Source of the DNA: Dolomedes plantarius
Taxonomy: Eukaryota; Arthropoda; Arachnida; Araneae; Dolomedidae
Reading direction: 5' to 3'
Length of the DNA stretch: 64,000 bases
Assembly (NCBI GenBank): GCA_907164885.2
Contig: OU015495.1
Location: 3,073,308-3,137,307 of the forward strand
The notes under the pieces were generated by a model. The model saw only the letters and a program-made list of their open reading frames with translations. It ran no database searches and was not told the origin of the DNA. Numbering within the stretch: position 1 is the stretch's first letter; every line of letters starts with the position of its first letter. Of this stretch, positions 59,745 to 64,000 are shown in pieces. The translations under genes were made by a program, and so were the position numbers.

Positions 59745-59922
59745 GGCCATCTGCACACGGAGCAACTCAAAAGAAACTGATAATTGACTCCAATCACAAA
59801 CCAGTCCGTGATGAGTCGTAACCTATGTAATTGAATGGAGACACGCACACGGCGCAACTGGTTACAAACCCGTCTGGAGTCAATTATCAGTTTCTTTTGA
59901 GTTGCTCCGTGTGCAGACGGCC
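59745..59922. mobile_element. 178-bp Harbinger-like MITE
   Basis: Nearly perfect ~48-bp inverted ends, starting ggccatctgcacacgg and ending ccgtgtgcagacggcc, are flanked by TTA on both sides. The 3-bp TTA/TAA target is typical of PIF/Harbinger. Confidence 0.75.
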
Positions 59923-60406
59923 TTAGTGAGCCTATCATCTTGTGTTCCCATCAAAATAAAATTATCCAGTATTTCATTAAATCGTTTTCTAGGAGATCAT
60001 ATTGTTACTGCAGTAAATAACAGGCGAAAAAAAAAAGTTGGATTAGCAAATATTTTGACTTTTACCACAAAAATCGAGATAAATATGAAACACGGAAATA
60101 AGCAACCACGGCCAAAAACAATTAAAAAGTCATAATGGGCAAGTGAACACTACATACGCTTTGTTTAAATTTCTCCCACGAGAAAGAAAACATCTCTAGG
60201 AAAAAGAAAAAGACTCCAATTCTCTTGGCAACAATTCAGGATCAGTCTGTTTCACGCTGCTATTTCGAGTAACAAGCGAGCAGTAGATACCGAGAGAAAA
60301 ACTATTGGCCACAAAACCAAATTCCCGAACTTTTCCTGTCCGTGCTGACAGCGGCGTTCTTCCGGCACGAGATGGATGAACTACTGAAACACAATATCTT
60401 CTAGCA

Positions 60407-60501
60407 GAAAAAAAAAAAAAAACGGAATTCCGGAAAGATTAGGCTGTTGATGTTGGGGAACTTTCAGTGCTGCAAGGATTAAAGAGAGAGACATCCAATG
60501 A
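60407..60501. repeat. inverted duplicate, left copy
   Basis: A poly-A run and about 80 bp (from acggaattccgg to catccaatga) are an apparently perfect inverted copy of 61281-61375. Confidence 0.9.
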
Positions 60502-61280
60502 TACGAATAACGATATTCGTAAGTAGAAACGAAATCTTAACTGTCCTCACAAGTTTCACTGTCTTCACAAGAATTGGCTTGGAGCAAGTGTAGTTAAGAT
60601 AACTCTTGTTTCCGAGTGCCACTTCTTAATTTTACAATAAAATTCATTTCAAAACCACATCTAACACAATCTATCCGATGATGGTATGTGGTCGCAAAGA
60701 GCTTCCTAAGTCAGAAAAACACCGTTCTACTCCAAACAACGATTTCGGTCGAAAATCTGAGCTTTTAAGGTTGCTCAGTAGTAGCCATATTGGATTCGCT
60801 CGCTATGGAAAAATTTTTTCCAATGATTATCGACTTGGATTTTTTAATTGTGTTCTGTTAAAAAGAAATTTTTTCTACTGCTATCTTTTTCACAAATACA
60901 GTCGAACCTCCATGTACCGAACTTCCCTATATCGAAATTTTCTACATATCGAACTCTTAGCAAATCTCCATGTTCATTACATAGAAAAACTGTTTCTATA
61001 TATCGAATTTTTTTTTTCAAGACATGTTGGGAGATTTTATTCCACTTTAGACCGTTTACCTCACGAAAAATGAAGGTCAGGGGCAAAAGGAAGTTCAGTG
61101 AAGGTCACTACGAACCCAACAAGTCAGCTGGGGTTGAGGGGTGGACAAACAGATTTTTGTTCCGTTCTGGAATTCCTAAATTCCCTCAACTCGTTTTCAA
61201 ATTTCGGTTGCGACCTGTCCTGTAGTAAAACCAGTTTCTAGATATCCAGAGAAAAACCAATGCAATTTTAACCTTATTTT

Positions 61281-61375
61281 TCATTGGATGTCTCTCTCTT
61301 TAATCCTTGCAGCACTGAAAGTTCCCCAACATCAACAGCCTAATCTTTCCGGAATTCCGTTTTTTTTTTCCCTCT
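61281..61375. repeat. inverted duplicate, right copy
   Basis: Partner of 60407-60501. It lies inside the Tigger element, whereas the other copy lies outside it. Confidence 0.9.
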
Positions 61376-61477
61376 TGTCTGATGGTTGTTCCTCACTCCT
61401 ACATCTGCTTAGTTTCAGTGAAAATTGTTCAAATTAAAGTAGTGTTTTATAAATTCATTTTGAACTTTTACTTTTTC

Positions 61478-61677
61478 TCTCGAAGTAAATGAATCTGAAA
61501 ACATTTCCAAGCCACCGGAAAAAGAAATGCGAGAGGCGTTTGAAACAATAAGTCATGGACTTGAATTCGCGGAAAATGTTCCTGATGAAGTTTTTAGTGG
61601 ACTGAATAAATGCGAACATTCCTTTGATGAACTTTCCGCAAAATTGGCTGTTCAGCAAGGTATTCGTAGTTTTAAAA
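61478..61677 (+). pseudogene. Tigger transposase C-terminal fragment
   Basis: The readable piece EMREAFETISHGLEFAENV and PDEVFSGLNKCEHSFDEL resembles the acidic C-terminal region of Tigger/pogo proteins. Its position close to the right terminal repeat on the + strand fits. No DDE domain is left. Confidence 0.6.
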
Positions 61678-62210
61678 AAAAAAAAATGTAACTGTGATCA
61701 TTGTAACCACTGTCTGGATTAGTTTTTTTAAAGGTACTCAATAAATCTTTCATATTAATTCATTTTTTAATTATTAACTTTCATTTAATGTGATTCGCAT
61801 GTAAATTAGAAATGGAGTTTCGTATACGAAAATTAGCTTTAACTTTTAATGTTTTAGGAGAATTATGATAAAACTAAGATCAACTCTATGTATCGAAATT
61901 TCTATATATCGATTTTTTTCCCCGACAATTTGCTACTTCGATGAATGGAGGTTCGACTGTATTACTTTATTTTAGAAATATCGTCCACCTAGCGAAATTA
62001 TGGACTACCTGAACTATTATTTTGGTCTGTACAAGATTGTTTCCCCCGAAAAGGCAGTATTAAATAAGTGATTCTTAAACAGAGTGTAAAGCTTAATTTC
62101 TATGTAAAATATTTGTATGTAGATTTTTCCTCGACCAAATTTTATAACCATTTTCAATTTCCCCCAAATCAATAATAAATGGTAATAATAAAGGGTAGTT
62201 CTATTATGTA

Positions 62211-62279
62211 CAGCCAAACTTCTCTAGCCGGCCACTGTTTATCGGAACCATTACTGGCTGCCATAGAGAAGTTTCACTG
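62211..62279. mobile_element. 69-bp Tigger-type mini-element
   Basis: The ends cagccaaacttctcta / tagagaagtttcactg are flanked by TA (62209-62210 and 62280-62281). It is little more than two joined terminal repeats. Confidence 0.7.
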
Positions 62280-62281
62280 TA

Positions 62282-63414
62282 TAATAAATGCTTTTCTAAA
62301 CCATTCTGATTTTCGTACTTAATAATAGCACAGGAAAATAAATCTCCAGTTTCCATTTTTATCGAAAACGTAGGCATATTTATGCATCTTTCCGAGACAA
62401 GCGAGAAGGCAACTCGGTACTTAGTGGCCATTAAAACATACCATAAGGGTTTTACATGCTTTAAGGTATTTTAATTATGTTGATAAATCACTTGCAATTT
62501 AAAGAAATCTGTGTGAACTGCTCAGAAAAAAAAATAAAAATAGAAAACCATTTGAAATGCAAATGTTTCACGAAAATCCTTCTTGCCAGAAAGACTGCTC
62601 CTCTCGGGCATCCACATTCCCCGTTAATTGAATTTAAAAGAGACAGGATGTTTACGCGAAGCTGTCAAGTAATTTGTGCTTAGGGCAATTTACTACGCCG
62701 GAACACATACTACACAGAGAGACCATTACACATGCAGATTCTTATCGTGACTAATGTAAACAAAATCTCACAGCTGCTTAGCTACCATCAAGATGTTTCG
62801 GCGCTTCAGTTGATTCAGAGGTACGAGCCAAATCGTATTGCTCCGCCGGATTAAATCGGACTTTAATTTTTATTCTTAGAGTTACAATGGAAAAAAAAAA
62901 AACCCACTTAAACGCTTCCTTCCGATTTTTAAGCCGGAATAAAACGGTGAAGCCTTTAGTCGAAGACACTTTTTAAAGGAAGTTATATGTCATAGTGACA
63001 TGCCATGACGCATACCAGGAAACACAACAAACGTATTGGGTCCTTAGATATCTGAATATACCACCTTATCATCAACATCCTTCCCTTCTGAAATGATCCA
63101 ACCTAAGTATAATATTAAAGATGCCCGAAATTTATTATATGGTTATGTACATACATAACGAGAATTTTAACCGGAAACAAGGCTATAGCGCCTATGTAGA
63201 TACTATCATATGAATCATGATTCAGGCATTGTCAAAGTCTGACCGCACTTGTTTTTTAGCTATCATATTATTGTCTATTCTATGCATATTACAACTAATG
63301 GTAGTCAAGTTTGATAGTAAGACCGGTACGCGTAACTGCATCCAGAAGAACTGGAAATATTTATCATTACTAAATGAAGATAAGTAAATTAGTAATTTTA
63401 ATCATAAAGGGAGA

Positions 63415-63416
<2 letters not shown>
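62282..63416. other. unassigned DNA
   Basis: No recognisable content. Confidence 0.4.

Positions 63417-63498
<82 letters not shown>
63417..63498. repeat. (TA)n microsatellite, ~40 units
   Basis: Uninterrupted TA run. Confidence 0.97.
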
Positions 63499-63500
<2 letters not shown>

Positions 63501-64000
63501 GTAACAAGAAAACGTGTCTTCCTAAATGACTTTACTTTAAAACATATTCTCTTGTTAATAAAGCACGACCCCCCTTTTCCAAAATTGCAACCTAAAAGTA
63601 AAATAAGATAATTTATATTAGCCCTGCAGATCATTAAGCAGGCATGTGAACTATCTGAACTCAATAACATCCCCAGATATGAGTGTTAAAAGTTTATGAG
63701 ATTCCGAATGTCAGTATAATGTCAAAATTCTTGAAGAGCCCTCGAACCACTCTGGATTTATGCCTTTTATAATGTCGAAACCACACTTTACAAGAATTTT
63801 ATGGCCACTTATCCTGCACCCAGGTCAATAAGTCGCAGCTCTAACAAGCGCGGGATCTACCAGTCCCCGGGAAACTGAAGTAGACACGTGAACTCCACGA
63901 ATCTAAAGTCGCCCAATTAAAAATTAAGTAGTTTAGGACCTCTGGCGACAATATCGCAAAACACTCATTTACTATTTGCGTGAACGGAAGACTTTGCTCT
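63499..64000. other. unassigned DNA at the window edge
   Basis: No gene seen. Confidence 0.4.

Larger units (their letters stand above)
60899..61959 (+). mobile_element. internally deleted Tigger element
   Basis: The ends cagtcgaacctccatg and aatggaggttcgactg, flanked by TA, have internal tatatcgaa repeats near both ends. It contains a Tigger-like C-terminal coding fragment. Confidence 0.85.

Overview
This is an AT-rich eukaryotic window. I read it as part of an arthropod genome, most likely a chelicerate such as a spider. That is an inference from the intron-rich filamin gene and the style of the transposons; there is no rRNA or other marker to settle the species. The one clear host gene is a filamin on the minus strand, seen as fifteen exons between 25931 and 45345. 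They encode the last ~883 residues: the hinge-1 region, nine immunoglobulin-like filamin repeats matching human repeats 16-24, hinge 2, and the C-terminal dimerisation repeat with its stop codon. The actin-binding domain and earlier repeats are not seen and should lie beyond the right edge (minus-strand upstream), unless this is a short isoform. An 18-nt microexon at 55311-55328 and a possible leader exon ending at 56741 are candidate upstream pieces.

Almost everything else is transposable elements, many nested and dateable by their order. Region by region: 1-560 is the 3' part of a DD34D mariner. 1125-3318 holds hAT elements (one inside another) and a palindromic-ended MITE. 3445-4258 is a MITE carrying a Helitron-type tail. 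5904-14924 is a ~3.0-kb Tigger/pogo element split by a 365-bp hAT MITE and by a 5.6-kb Mutator-like element (7551-13188), which itself carries a hAT transposase fragment and a 640-bp palindrome. 15434-24555 is a 1.3-kb Tc1/mariner element split by a young 7.8-kb LTR retrotransposon (15646-23463).

The filamin introns contain a hAT MITE, a SINE, two Helitron-like elements in opposite orientation, a truncated I-type LINE split by a hAT MITE, a foldback element and a pair of perfect hairpins. From 45.8 kb to the right end lie nested hAT MITEs, a three-deep nest (Tigger > hAT > hAT, 47932-50743), a SINE, a long-TIR mariner-like element, a Harbinger-like MITE, a deleted Tigger and a 69-bp Tigger mini-element, set in unannotatable AT-rich DNA.

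The most distinctive coding content is the LTR element. Its polyprotein has the integrase upstream of reverse transcriptase/RNase H (protease-INT-RT-RH), the rare order described for Gmr1-like Ty3/gypsy elements. The two LTRs differ at only about four positions, the target duplication is intact, and a single-base frame break interrupts gag. I found no CRISPR, rRNA or functional tRNA gene.
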